From Deltaproteobacteria bacterium RBG_13_49_15 (GTDB lineage: Bacteria > Desulfobacterota > Desulfobacteria > Desulfobacterales > UBA2156), in NCBI GenBank assembly GCA_001797695.1, contig MGQD01000163.1, positions 1 to 5,707 on the forward strand: a stretch of 5,707 nt of DNA. The letters run 5' to 3'. Positions 1 to 5,040 of this stretch are shown here, piece after piece; the first letter of the stretch is position 1; every line of letters begins with the position of its first letter. A program made the translations under genes and the position numbers. The notes under the pieces were generated by a model. The model was not told the DNA's origin and made no database searches. It saw only the letters and a program-made list of their open reading frames with translations.

Positions 1-407
1 CTTCCTGCAGGCCCCCTGGGGCCGTCCATGATATGTCCGGCCAACCCGGTCTCTTTTAGCAGATCGATCATAACCCTTAGCGCTTCTTTTCCTCCCTTCG
101 AAGAGCTCCCCCTGACAGGATTCCATCCGGTCAGGCTGGCAACTCCGGCAATAAGGTCGCCGTCCCGGCTCCGGCTGATCATCAATAGCGGTTTATATGC
201 TTCATACTTTTTAAAATACCGGATTACAGAAAAAAACTGCTGATGCCACGCGCAGAGCAAAATCCGCCCGCCCTGTTGAAAAGAATTCAGCCACTCTTCT
301 TCATTTTCAACCGTCATCCGGAATGTCGATGCGTAGAGGCGGATCAGGTGATATAAAAAAAATTGAACCGGTCTTGAGCTCAACATCTCTTTAATTGCGG
401 TATTCAT
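1..407 (-). CDS. DUF374 lysophospholipid acyltransferase-like protein (partial, C-terminus missing)
   Basis: This leftward gene is cut by the left edge; 135 codons are visible. DUF374 proteins belong to the LPLAT acyltransferase superfamily and are thought to transfer acyl chains to lipid or lipid A-like acceptors at the inner membrane; the substrate here is unknown. Visible motifs are WHQQFF (residues 54-59, with the presumed catalytic His55), SRSRDGDLIAGV (78-89), the RGSSSKGG block (99-106) and DGPRGPAG (128-135), all in the order typical of DUF374. The classical HX4D aspartate is absent at its usual spacing, which matches this subfamily. The ATG at 407 is preceded by an in-frame TGA nine bases upstream, so no longer start is possible; Met8 is an alternative. 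The Shine-Dalgarno is weak. It lies about 44 bp downstream of the M48 peptidase gene and is probably co-transcribed with it, which suggests envelope biogenesis. Confidence 0.85.
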   Translation of the reverse strand, partial: MNTAIKEMLSSRPVQFFLYHLIRLYASTFRMTVENEEEWLNSFQQGGRILLCAWHQQFFSVIRYFKKYEAYKPLLMISRSRDGDLIAGVASLTGWNPVRGSSSKGGKEALRVMIDLLKETGLAGHIMDGPRGPAG

Positions 408-451
408 CTTTTTTCATTCACGACATGCCGCCTTACATGTGAGCAGGTTTC

Positions 452-1840
452 TTATCCTTCTTTCCGGATATCCTTGATTGTCTCTTCGATTTTCCTCTTC
501 ATTTCAGGATCTTTGGCAACCTTGGCCGCTCTTTCAAGGTGAAACAGGGCTTTGTTTGCATCTCCGGTTTTACGGAAGTACAATCCGAGATTAAAGTGGG
601 CCTGATCCATCTCCTCTTTTTTTCCAAAAATTTCACCCAGGAAATAGTAGGCCAGCGCGTAATCGGCGTCCTTTTCAATCACCATTCCAAACGATGTTTT
701 GGCATCATCGAGCTTGCCGAGAACAAGTTGAGTTCTGCCCAGATAGAAAAGGCTCTCCGGATGGCCTGATGCCTCAGCCGAAACGCTCGAAAGTGTTTTC
801 AATGCCTCCTCATACCGGCCGCTCAAAAAATAGATTCGGCCAAGTTCGGTCAGAAGCCCGGTATCAAACGCCTTTTTTCCCAGGGCCATTTTCATCTGCA
901 AAATAGCCTCCGGATACTTTTCCAATCGTGAGAGCACCAGAGCATACCCGTAATGCGCCAATATATCCTTCCTGACCGCGGCTTCGGATTCAAAATGCCT
1001 CATCGCCGCATCTTTGTCTCCATACAGGGCGAATAATCTAGCGTGTGCCAAACGAAACCGTTCAATATCCATGGATTCGGGTTTCTGAGGATGGATTTCG
1101 ATCCAGGTCCCGATATATGCCAACCGATCTTCGGATGCCGGATGGGTTGAAAGGTATCCCGGCACCTGTTCCGTTCCGAACCATTGCTTGCTTCGGATTT
1201 TTTTCAGCATGGAGAGCAATCCTTCCCTCCCGTATCCGGCCATGGGAAGGTATTTGAGGGCGATCTGATCCGCCTGGATTTCATCTTCCCGGCTGTAGGC
1301 CAGATTCGCGGACTGGGCGGCTGCAATCGACCCCAGGGTAACGGCGTTCGCCACTTCGGTGGACCCACGGGTTCCCAAAAACACTCCGGCTACGATTCCG
1401 GCAAGGCTGGCGATTCCGATCTTTTTGGATCTTTCAATCTTTTCCGAAATGTGCCGGCAAAGGACATGGGCTATTTCATGAGCCATAATCCCGGCAAGCT
1501 CTTCTTCATTCTCCATAGCTTCAAACAGGCCGCTGTTAATAAAAACATGCCCCCCGGGACCTGCAAACGCATTATAAATTTCCTCTTTAATGATGTAAAA
1601 GCGGTAGGTAAGCGCCTGTTCCGGCATGGCTGATACGAGTTTTTTTCCGACATCGTTGACATAATTTACTATGACGGGATCCGTCACGAGCTTATAATTG
1701 CTTTTAACCACTTTCATAAATTCACGAGCCAGTTCCTCCTCATCTTTGATAGTGATGCCCTCTGCAATGTCCGGCAAATGGAACTGCATCACGAAGAGAA
1801 CGACCATTGCATACGAAACCATTTTTTGTATCGAGTTCAT
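452..1840 (-). CDS. Secreted M48-family zinc metallopeptidase with C-terminal TPR domain (BepA/YfgC-like)
   Basis: This 462-residue protein begins with an uncleaved-looking or type I signal sequence: charged start, hydrophobic core at about residues 9-20, possible cleavage after AEG at 26-28, and no lipobox cysteine. The peptidase domain shows NAFAGPGGHVFINSGL (90-105), the zinc motif HEIAH (121-125, ligands His121 and His125, catalytic Glu122) and the third ligand Glu187 in EIQAD. A hydrophobic stretch at 141-157 follows the active-site helix. The THP at 232-234 matches the conserved His loop of BepA. From about residue 260 to the end are TPR-like repeats (for example GRYEEALKTL at 341-350 and GDANKALFHL at 426-435). 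BepA in E. coli is a periplasmic protease/chaperone for outer-membrane proteins such as LptD; a similar role here is inferred. The start has a good GAGGAA ribosome site (1845-1850). The gene is divergent from parA and upstream of the DUF374 gene. Confidence 0.93.
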   Translation of the reverse strand: MNSIQKMVSYAMVVLFVMQFHLPDIAEGITIKDEEELAREFMKVVKSNYKLVTDPVIVNYVNDVGKKLVSAMPEQALTYRFYIIKEEIYNAFAGPGGHVFINSGLFEAMENEEELAGIMAHEIAHVLCRHISEKIERSKKIGIASLAGIVAGVFLGTRGSTEVANAVTLGSIAAAQSANLAYSREDEIQADQIALKYLPMAGYGREGLLSMLKKIRSKQWFGTEQVPGYLSTHPASEDRLAYIGTWIEIHPQKPESMDIERFRLAHARLFALYGDKDAAMRHFESEAAVRKDILAHYGYALVLSRLEKYPEAILQMKMALGKKAFDTGLLTELGRIYFLSGRYEEALKTLSSVSAEASGHPESLFYLGRTQLVLGKLDDAKTSFGMVIEKDADYALAYYFLGEIFGKKEEMDQAHFNLGLYFRKTGDANKALFHLERAAKVAKDPEMKRKIEETIKDIRKEG

Positions 1841-1908
1841 TCAATTCCTCATCAGGCAGATGGTGCAATATGCTTTTCAAAAGGTTCGATCTATGGTAGA
1901 AGATCACT
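1841..1908. promoter_or_regulatory. Divergent intergenic region, peptidase / parA
   Basis: These 68 bp separate two genes transcribed away from each other, so the promoters for both the envelope operon and the parAB operon should lie here or just inside the flanking coding ends. I see no strong sigma-70 consensus in either direction. TATGGT at 1892-1897 is a poor -10 candidate for parA, with no good -35 partner. The parA ribosome site is also weak (AGAAGAT about 6 bases before the ATG). The assignment rests on gene arrangement only. Confidence 0.4.
1845..1850 (-). promoter_or_regulatory. Ribosome binding site for the M48 peptidase gene
   Basis: Read on the minus strand this is GAGGAA, followed by TTGA and then ATG. 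It supports the start at 1840. Confidence 0.7.
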
Positions 1909-2667
1909 ATGGCACAGATCATTTGCATTGCCAACCAGAAAGGGGGTGTCGGCAAAACGACCACCGCCATCAACCTTGGTGCATCCCTGGCGGTTTCGGA
2001 TAAAAAAACCCTCCTGATCGACTGTGATCCTCAGGCGAATGCCACTACGGGTATCGGCATTAATAAAAATACCATCCAAAAAACATTATATCATGGACTG
2101 GTTCAGGGCGACAGGGTGGAAGATCTGATCATCGAAACAGAAATCGAAACATTGAAAATCATCCCTTCACGCATCGAATTGATCGGTTTTGAAGTGGAAA
2201 TGATGGACGATCCTGAACGCGAAACGGTCTTAAAACGGCTCCTCGAAACCATCAAAGACAGATTCGATTACATCATTTTAGACTGCCCCCCATCCTTAAG
2301 CCTCCTGACCATCAATGCCATGACGGCCTCCGATTCTCTTTTAATACCGCTCCAGTGCGAATTCTATGCCCTGGAAGGCTTGGGGCAACTCCTTGGAACC
2401 GTTAAGCGGATCAAACAAAGCCTCAACCCGAACCTAAGAATTGCAGGGATTCTTCTGACCATGTTCGATACCCGGACCAACCTTTCCCATCAGGTTGCGG
2501 AAAATGCTGAAAAATATTTTAAAAAACTCCTCTTTAAAACAACGGTGCCAAGGAATGTCCGCCTGAGTGAGGCGCCGAGTTTTGGAAAACCGATTCTTCT
2601 ATATGACGCCAACTCTGTTGGCGCGTCCAGTTACTTCTCCCTGGCGAAAGAAATCATGAGTCATTAA
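1909..2667 (+). CDS. parA: Chromosome partitioning ATPase ParA (Soj)
   Basis: This 252-residue protein has the full ParA/MinD-type ATPase signature. It has the deviant Walker A KGGVGKTT (residues 11-18, signature Lys11 and Lys16), the Walker A' LLIDCDPQANAT (35-46), and Walker B YIILDCPP (121-128). The EFYALEG (151-157) and PRNVRLSEAPSFGKP (214-228) blocks are typical of chromosomal Soj. There is no N-terminal helix-turn-helix extension, so it resembles chromosomal ParA rather than type Ia plasmid ParA, and the length is normal for the family. ATP-bound ParA dimers coat the nucleoid and are released by ParB, moving origin-proximal parS complexes apart. It sits 13 bp before parB and is surely co-transcribed with it. 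Its start is the natural N-terminus (MAQIICIANQKGG) despite a weak Shine-Dalgarno. Confidence 0.97.
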   Translation: MAQIICIANQKGGVGKTTTAINLGASLAVSDKKTLLIDCDPQANATTGIGINKNTIQKTLYHGLVQGDRVEDLIIETEIETLKIIPSRIELIGFEVEMMDDPERETVLKRLLETIKDRFDYIILDCPPSLSLLTINAMTASDSLLIPLQCEFYALEGLGQLLGTVKRIKQSLNPNLRIAGILLTMFDTRTNLSHQVAENAEKYFKKLLFKTTVPRNVRLSEAPSFGKPILLYDANSVGASSYFSLAKEIMSH

Positions 2668-2670
2668 CCC

Positions 2671-2676
2671 AAGGAA
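2671..2676 (+). promoter_or_regulatory. Ribosome binding site for parB
   Basis: AAGGAA lies four bases before the ATG at 2681, within the 13-bp parA-parB gap. It fixes the parB start. Confidence 0.7.
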
Positions 2677-2680
2677 TTCC

Positions 2681-3583
2681 ATGCAAAAAAACGAACATCC
2701 AAAGGAATCCGAAAGCGGCAAGCGGAAAATCAGGAAGGTGGCGCTCGGCAGAGGTCTTGACGCGCTGCTTCCGGATATCAGCGCCGTGGAAATCGAACCC
2801 AAAACCTATTTCCTGTGTGATATCGACCTGGTCCATCCCAACCGCTACCAGCCCAGAATCCTTTTTCCCGAAGAAGAACTGGAACAGCTTTCCAGGTCGA
2901 TCATGGAGAAGGGAATCATCCAGCCGCTCCTGGTTAGAAGAGATGGAACCGGATATGAAATCGTGGCAGGAGAACGGCGATTTCGGGCGGCAAAAATGGC
3001 CGGACTCGAAAAAGTGCCGGTGATCGTAAAAACGCTGCAAGACGAAGATCTTCTGGAAACATCGATTGTTGAAAATATTCAGAGAGAAGATCTGAATCCC
3101 ATGGAAGAGGCCCAGGCGTACAACCGCCTTATGACCCAGTTTCATCTGACCCAGGATCAGGTATCAAACCGTGTGGGGAAAAGCCGCCCCACCATTGCCA
3201 ATTTTTTACGACTCCTCCAGCTCCCGGATGAAATCAAAACCCTTATTTTGAACGGGTCATTGAGCATGGGGCATGCGAGGGCATTGCTTGGGGCGGAGAC
3301 AGCCGCCGGACAAATCAAAGCGGCACGACTGGTGATATCGAAAGGGCTCTCGGTCCGGGAAACCGAATCGCTGATCAAACGATTGAAATTCGAAAGCAGG
3401 CGATCGGAGAAAAGACCGAAAAAATTGATACAGACCTATTTTTCCAGCCTGGCGGATGACCTGTCCCGCCATTTCGGCACGCGGGTTGAGATCATAAAAC
3501 AAGGGCAAAAAGGGAAGGTCGAAATCGATTTTTACAACGATGATGATCTGGATCGGATTATTCGGATGATTAAAAAAGAGTAA
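2681..3583 (+). CDS. parB: Chromosome partitioning protein ParB (Spo0J family), CTP-dependent DNA clamp
   Basis: This 300-residue protein matches the usual ParB length and domain order. The basic N-terminus contains LGRGLDALLPD (22-32), the conserved ParA-stimulating type of segment. The ParB/Srx domain has the NRYQPR motif (54-59), the GERRFRAAKMAG nucleotide-binding box (97-108) and the ENIQREDLNPMEEA box (131-144), both of which contact CTP in characterised ParB proteins. A helix-turn-helix DNA-binding region follows (about 156-183, LTQDQVSNRVGKSRPTIANF...). The basic linker (about 237-250) leads to a C-terminal dimerisation domain ending at residue 300. ParB loads at parS, slides as a CTP-gated clamp and recruits ParA and SMC. 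No consensus parS (TGTTTCACGTGAAACA) was found in the window, so the loading site should lie elsewhere. The gene follows parA in one transcript. Confidence 0.97.
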   Translation: MQKNEHPKESESGKRKIRKVALGRGLDALLPDISAVEIEPKTYFLCDIDLVHPNRYQPRILFPEEELEQLSRSIMEKGIIQPLLVRRDGTGYEIVAGERRFRAAKMAGLEKVPVIVKTLQDEDLLETSIVENIQREDLNPMEEAQAYNRLMTQFHLTQDQVSNRVGKSRPTIANFLRLLQLPDEIKTLILNGSLSMGHARALLGAETAAGQIKAARLVISKGLSVRETESLIKRLKFESRRSEKRPKKLIQTYFSSLADDLSRHFGTRVEIIKQGQKGKVEIDFYNDDDLDRIIRMIKKE

Positions 3584-3615
3584 ACTCCATTTGGTTTTTT
3601 CATATCGATACGGAC

Positions 3616-4146
3616 ATGGCGCTTCACATCATCATAGACGGTTATAATATGATCTACCGCTCAAAAAGGATAGGTGACGCGGGGCATGCGCATTTGCAGG
3701 AAAGCCGGGATCGGCTCATTCAATCACTTCATGCATACAAAAAATTGAAACACCACCGGATCACGGTGGTTTTCGATGGGACCAATGCTCCGTCACCAAC
3801 CCCATGGCGGGATCAGGCTGGAGGCATCGAAATCCGCTTTTCCAGAAGAGGGGAATCCGCCGATACGGTCATTAAGAGGATGGCCAACCAGGAAAAAGAA
3901 AAGGCGCTTGTTGTCAGTTCCGACCGGGACATCGTCGCTTTTGCAGCCAATCATGGAGCGGCTGTCGTTTCAGCCGATGAATTTGAAAACAAAATCAGCC
4001 AGGCCTTACTCATGAATCCAAAAGATCCGGATGGGGAGCATATGGATGAACCGACCGGCTGGACCCCCACAACAAAAAAGAAGGGGCCGGCCAGACGCCT
4101 TTCGAAAAAAGATCGAAAAATGCGATTGAAGCTTGAAAAGATATAA
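3616..4146 (+). CDS. YacP-type NYN-domain protein, probable endoribonuclease (DUF901)
   Basis: This 176-residue protein has a PIN-like NYN fold signature. The first strand and acidic residue are HIIIDGYNMIYR (4-15, Asp8 and Asn11), the second is VVFDGTN (51-57, Asp54), then comes the GESADTVIKRM helix (79-89, Asp83), and the last acidic cluster is VVSSDRDIVAFA (99-110, Asp103 and Asp105). These acidic residues would form a metal site. In Bacillus subtilis the YacP relative Rae1 cleaves mRNA in the ribosomal A site; that activity here is inferred. The lysine/arginine-rich tail (about 153-176) could bind RNA or the ribosome. It begins 32 bp after parB and ends 19 bp before the DUF3842 gene. No good Shine-Dalgarno precedes the ATG, but the first strand of the fold starts at residue 4, so the start is credible. 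Confidence 0.88.
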   Translation: MALHIIIDGYNMIYRSKRIGDAGHAHLQESRDRLIQSLHAYKKLKHHRITVVFDGTNAPSPTPWRDQAGGIEIRFSRRGESADTVIKRMANQEKEKALVVSSDRDIVAFAANHGAAVVSADEFENKISQALLMNPKDPDGEHMDEPTGWTPTTKKKGPARRLSKKDRKMRLKLEKI

Positions 4147-4155
4147 GTCGTCTTT

Positions 4156-4160
4156 AGGAG
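4156..4160 (+). promoter_or_regulatory. Ribosome binding site deciding the DUF3842 start
   Basis: AGGAG lies five bases before the ATG at 4166. It favours this start over the in-frame ATG at 4133, which lies inside the preceding NYN gene, has no ribosome site, and would add an eleven-residue extension not expected in the family. Confidence 0.8.
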
Positions 4161-4165
4161 ATAAC

Positions 4166-4588
4166 ATGAAGAGGATTTGCGTCATAGATGGACAGGGAGG
4201 CGGGATCGGAAGTGCGGTCATAAAAAAACTCAAGGAGCTTTTTGAAGAAAGAATTGAAATCATCGCCCTTGGAACCAATGCCATTGCAACCGCACAGATG
4301 CTGAAAGCCCGTGCCAACCGAGGCGCGTCCGGGGAAAACGCCATCGTTCATATGACCAGCCGCGTGGATATCATCATCGGCCCGATCGGGATTATCATGG
4401 CAAACGCGATGATGGGGGAGGTCACTCCGCGCATGGCTGAGGCGATCGCTTCGAGTTCGGCAAAAAAAATCCTCATTCCTTTAAATCAGGAAAACGTTGA
4501 ACTGGCAGGAATTTCTTCCATGCCTCTCCCCCACCTCATCGAGGCGCTCATCCGGGAAAATATTAAAAAAGAAATCACAATCGATTAA
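4166..4588 (+). CDS. DUF3842 family protein, function unknown
   Basis: This 140-residue protein is recognised by its conserved blocks rather than by known function. The N-terminus CVIDGQGGGIGSAV (5-18) is a glycine-rich loop after a beta strand, as in Rossmann-like nucleotide-binding folds. It is followed by ALGTNAIATAQMLKARAN (34-51), GASGENAIVH (53-62), GPIGIIMANAMMGE (72-85), PLNQENVELAG (105-115) and PLPHLIEALI (120-129). There is no signal peptide or membrane segment, so it should be cytosolic. Family members occur mainly in anaerobes. It is 19 bp behind the NYN gene and 16 bp ahead of the CooT-family gene, all on one strand with good spacing for one transcript. A link with nickel handling is suggested by the CooT neighbour but is only a guess from position. 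I do not know its ligand or reaction. Confidence 0.85.
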   Translation: MKRICVIDGQGGGIGSAVIKKLKELFEERIEIIALGTNAIATAQMLKARANRGASGENAIVHMTSRVDIIIGPIGIIMANAMMGEVTPRMAEAIASSSAKKILIPLNQENVELAGISSMPLPHLIEALIRENIKKEITID

Positions 4589-4590
4589 AA

Positions 4591-4595
4591 AAGGA
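4591..4595 (+). promoter_or_regulatory. Ribosome binding site deciding the CooT-family start
   Basis: AAGGA precedes the ATG at 4605 by nine bases. It rules out a longer in-frame reading from 4497, which would overlap most of the DUF3842 3' end and carries no family-like sequence. Confidence 0.75.
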
Positions 4596-4604
4596 AATAA
4601 AACC

Positions 4605-4799
4605 ATGTGCGAAGCAAACGCCTATCTGGTCGAAGGAAACGAGAAAAAACTGATTATGGAAGCTGTCGATACGGTGGAACCGGTGGAAGACGGATTAAAA
4701 CTGACCAGTATTTTCGGGGAACAGAAATTCGTCAAAGCCGAAATCCATTCACTGGCGCTAGTGGATCACCATGTTTTTCTGAAACCGATAATTGCCTGA
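4605..4799 (+). CDS. CooT-family nickel-binding protein
   Basis: This 64-residue protein begins MCEANAYLV and continues with MEAVDTVEP (18-26), DGLKLTSIFGEQKFVKA (29-45) and LALVDHHVFLK (50-60), the pattern of the small CooT family. In Rhodospirillum rubrum, CooT is a homodimer that binds one nickel ion through Cys2 and assists nickel insertion into carbon monoxide dehydrogenase. Cys2 is present here, so metal binding is plausible. The family is wider than CODH operons, and no CODH gene is visible, so the client enzyme is unknown. The strand-rich SH3-like fold expected of the family fits the alternating hydrophobic pattern. The gene is 16 bp behind the DUF3842 gene and is the last gene before a 241-bp gap. 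CooT-type names have also been used for predicted RNA-binding proteins of the same family, so either label may appear in databases. Confidence 0.88.
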   Translation: MCEANAYLVEGNEKKLIMEAVDTVEPVEDGLKLTSIFGEQKFVKAEIHSLALVDHHVFLKPIIA

Positions 4800-4824
4800 T
4801 TCTTGCATGAAAATTGACCGGTCT

Positions 4825-4867
4825 GCTTCCCGCAAGCCCCGCCTTTTAGGACAGGGTCAAGGGAAGC
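4825..4867. repeat. Imperfect hairpin unit A, degenerate relative of the downstream hairpin
   Basis: A perfect 7-bp inverted repeat GCTTCCC (4825-4831) / GGGAAGC (4861-4867) encloses 29 bases. Inside, AAGCCCCGC (4834-4842) followed by CTTTTAG and a GGG run copies the start of unit B (4897 onward) with decayed complementarity. It looks like an older, degraded copy of the same hairpin about 63 bp upstream. It is not followed by a T-run. Confidence 0.55.
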
Positions 4868-4877
4868 TATCTATAAT
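4848..4877 (+). promoter_or_regulatory. Candidate sigma-70 promoter upstream of ispH
   Basis: TATAAT at 4872-4877 is a perfect -10 box. AGGACA at 4848-4853 matches four of six -35 positions with an 18-bp spacer. Transcription would start near 4884 and give a leader of about 157 nt that includes hairpin unit B before ispH. The match could be chance in a short AT-rich patch. Confidence 0.45.
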
Positions 4878-4892
4878 AGACATTTTCCTTGC

Positions 4893-4927
4893 CGGGAAGC
4901 CCCGCTCTTCAGAGCGGGGAGCTTCAC
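4893..4927 (+). mobile_element. IS200/IS605-type right-end hairpin (solo end or non-autonomous remnant)
   Basis: CCCCGCTC (4900-4907) and GAGCGGGG (4912-4919) form a perfect 8-bp stem around a TTCA loop. It extends by AAG (4897-4899) against CTT (4922-4924) across a two-base AG bulge, and the unit ends in TTCAC (4923-4927). The pattern GGGAAGCCCC-stem-TTCAG-stem-GGGG..CTTCAC is what I recognise from the right ends of IS200/IS605-family elements, where the hairpin is the TnpA recognition site and also forms the 3' scaffold of the TnpB-associated RNA. No tnpA or tnpB coding sequence is visible nearby, so this is at most a solo end or a short remnant. A transcription terminator is less likely because neither strand has a T-run after the stem. 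Confidence 0.55.
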
Positions 4928-5040
4928 AAGAAGCAGATTTATTGTTGAAAAATTTTGGCATCCCATCGCAGATCATTTTCACCCACAGATGGAATCGTTC
5001 ATCCGACCAATAAAAACTGCCTCATGCCCATCATCATTAA

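Larger units (their letters stand above)
4800..5040. other. Non-coding interval between the CooT-family gene and ispH
   Basis: No convincing gene occupies these 241 bp. The reading frame that crosses the hairpins encodes only repeat-derived peptide. The first half holds the two hairpin units and the candidate promoter. In 4928-5040 I see nothing recognisable apart from a six-codon ORF touching the ispH start. The boundary probably separates the parAB-led transcript from an ispH transcript. Confidence 0.6.

Noticed and set aside
423..440. Short inverted repeat ACATG / CATGT in the gap between the peptidase and acyltransferase genes
   Set aside because: A five-base stem with an eight-base loop and no convincing T-run is too weak to call a terminator or operator.
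531..546. parS-like sequence: TTTCA-AGG-TGAAA with an exact GTGAAACA half-site at 539-546
   Set aside because: The left half matches the parS consensus at only three of eight positions and the spacing is one base too long. It lies inside the TPR coding region of the peptidase, so it is probably chance.
1184..1633. 149-codon plus-strand reading frame opposite the peptidase gene
   Set aside because: It is antisense to the conserved M48 zinc-site region, has no family resemblance, and is explained as a shadow of the real gene.
2654..3145. 163-codon minus-strand reading frame opposite parB
   Set aside because: It is antisense to the highly conserved ParB CTP-binding domain and has no recognisable protein features.
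4133..4165. Longer start for the DUF3842 gene at 4133
   Set aside because: It overlaps the NYN gene, has no ribosome site, and the ATG at 4166 has AGGAG at ideal spacing and begins with the family-like MKRICVIDGQGGG.
4497..4604. Longer start for the CooT-family gene at 4497
   Set aside because: It would overlap DUF3842 by about 90 bases with no family-like sequence. The ATG at 4605 has a ribosome site and gives the conserved MCEAN N-terminus with Cys2.
4900..4919. Rho-independent terminator at the perfect GC stem
   Set aside because: Neither strand has a T-rich run directly after the stem. The conserved flanks AAGCCCC and CTTCAC fit an IS200/IS605-type end better.
4792..5013. 73-codon reading frame spanning the hairpin region
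   Set aside because: Its peptide is made of repeat-derived sequence (GKPRSSERGAS type), it overlaps the CooT-family stop, and it has no ribosome site or recognisable family.
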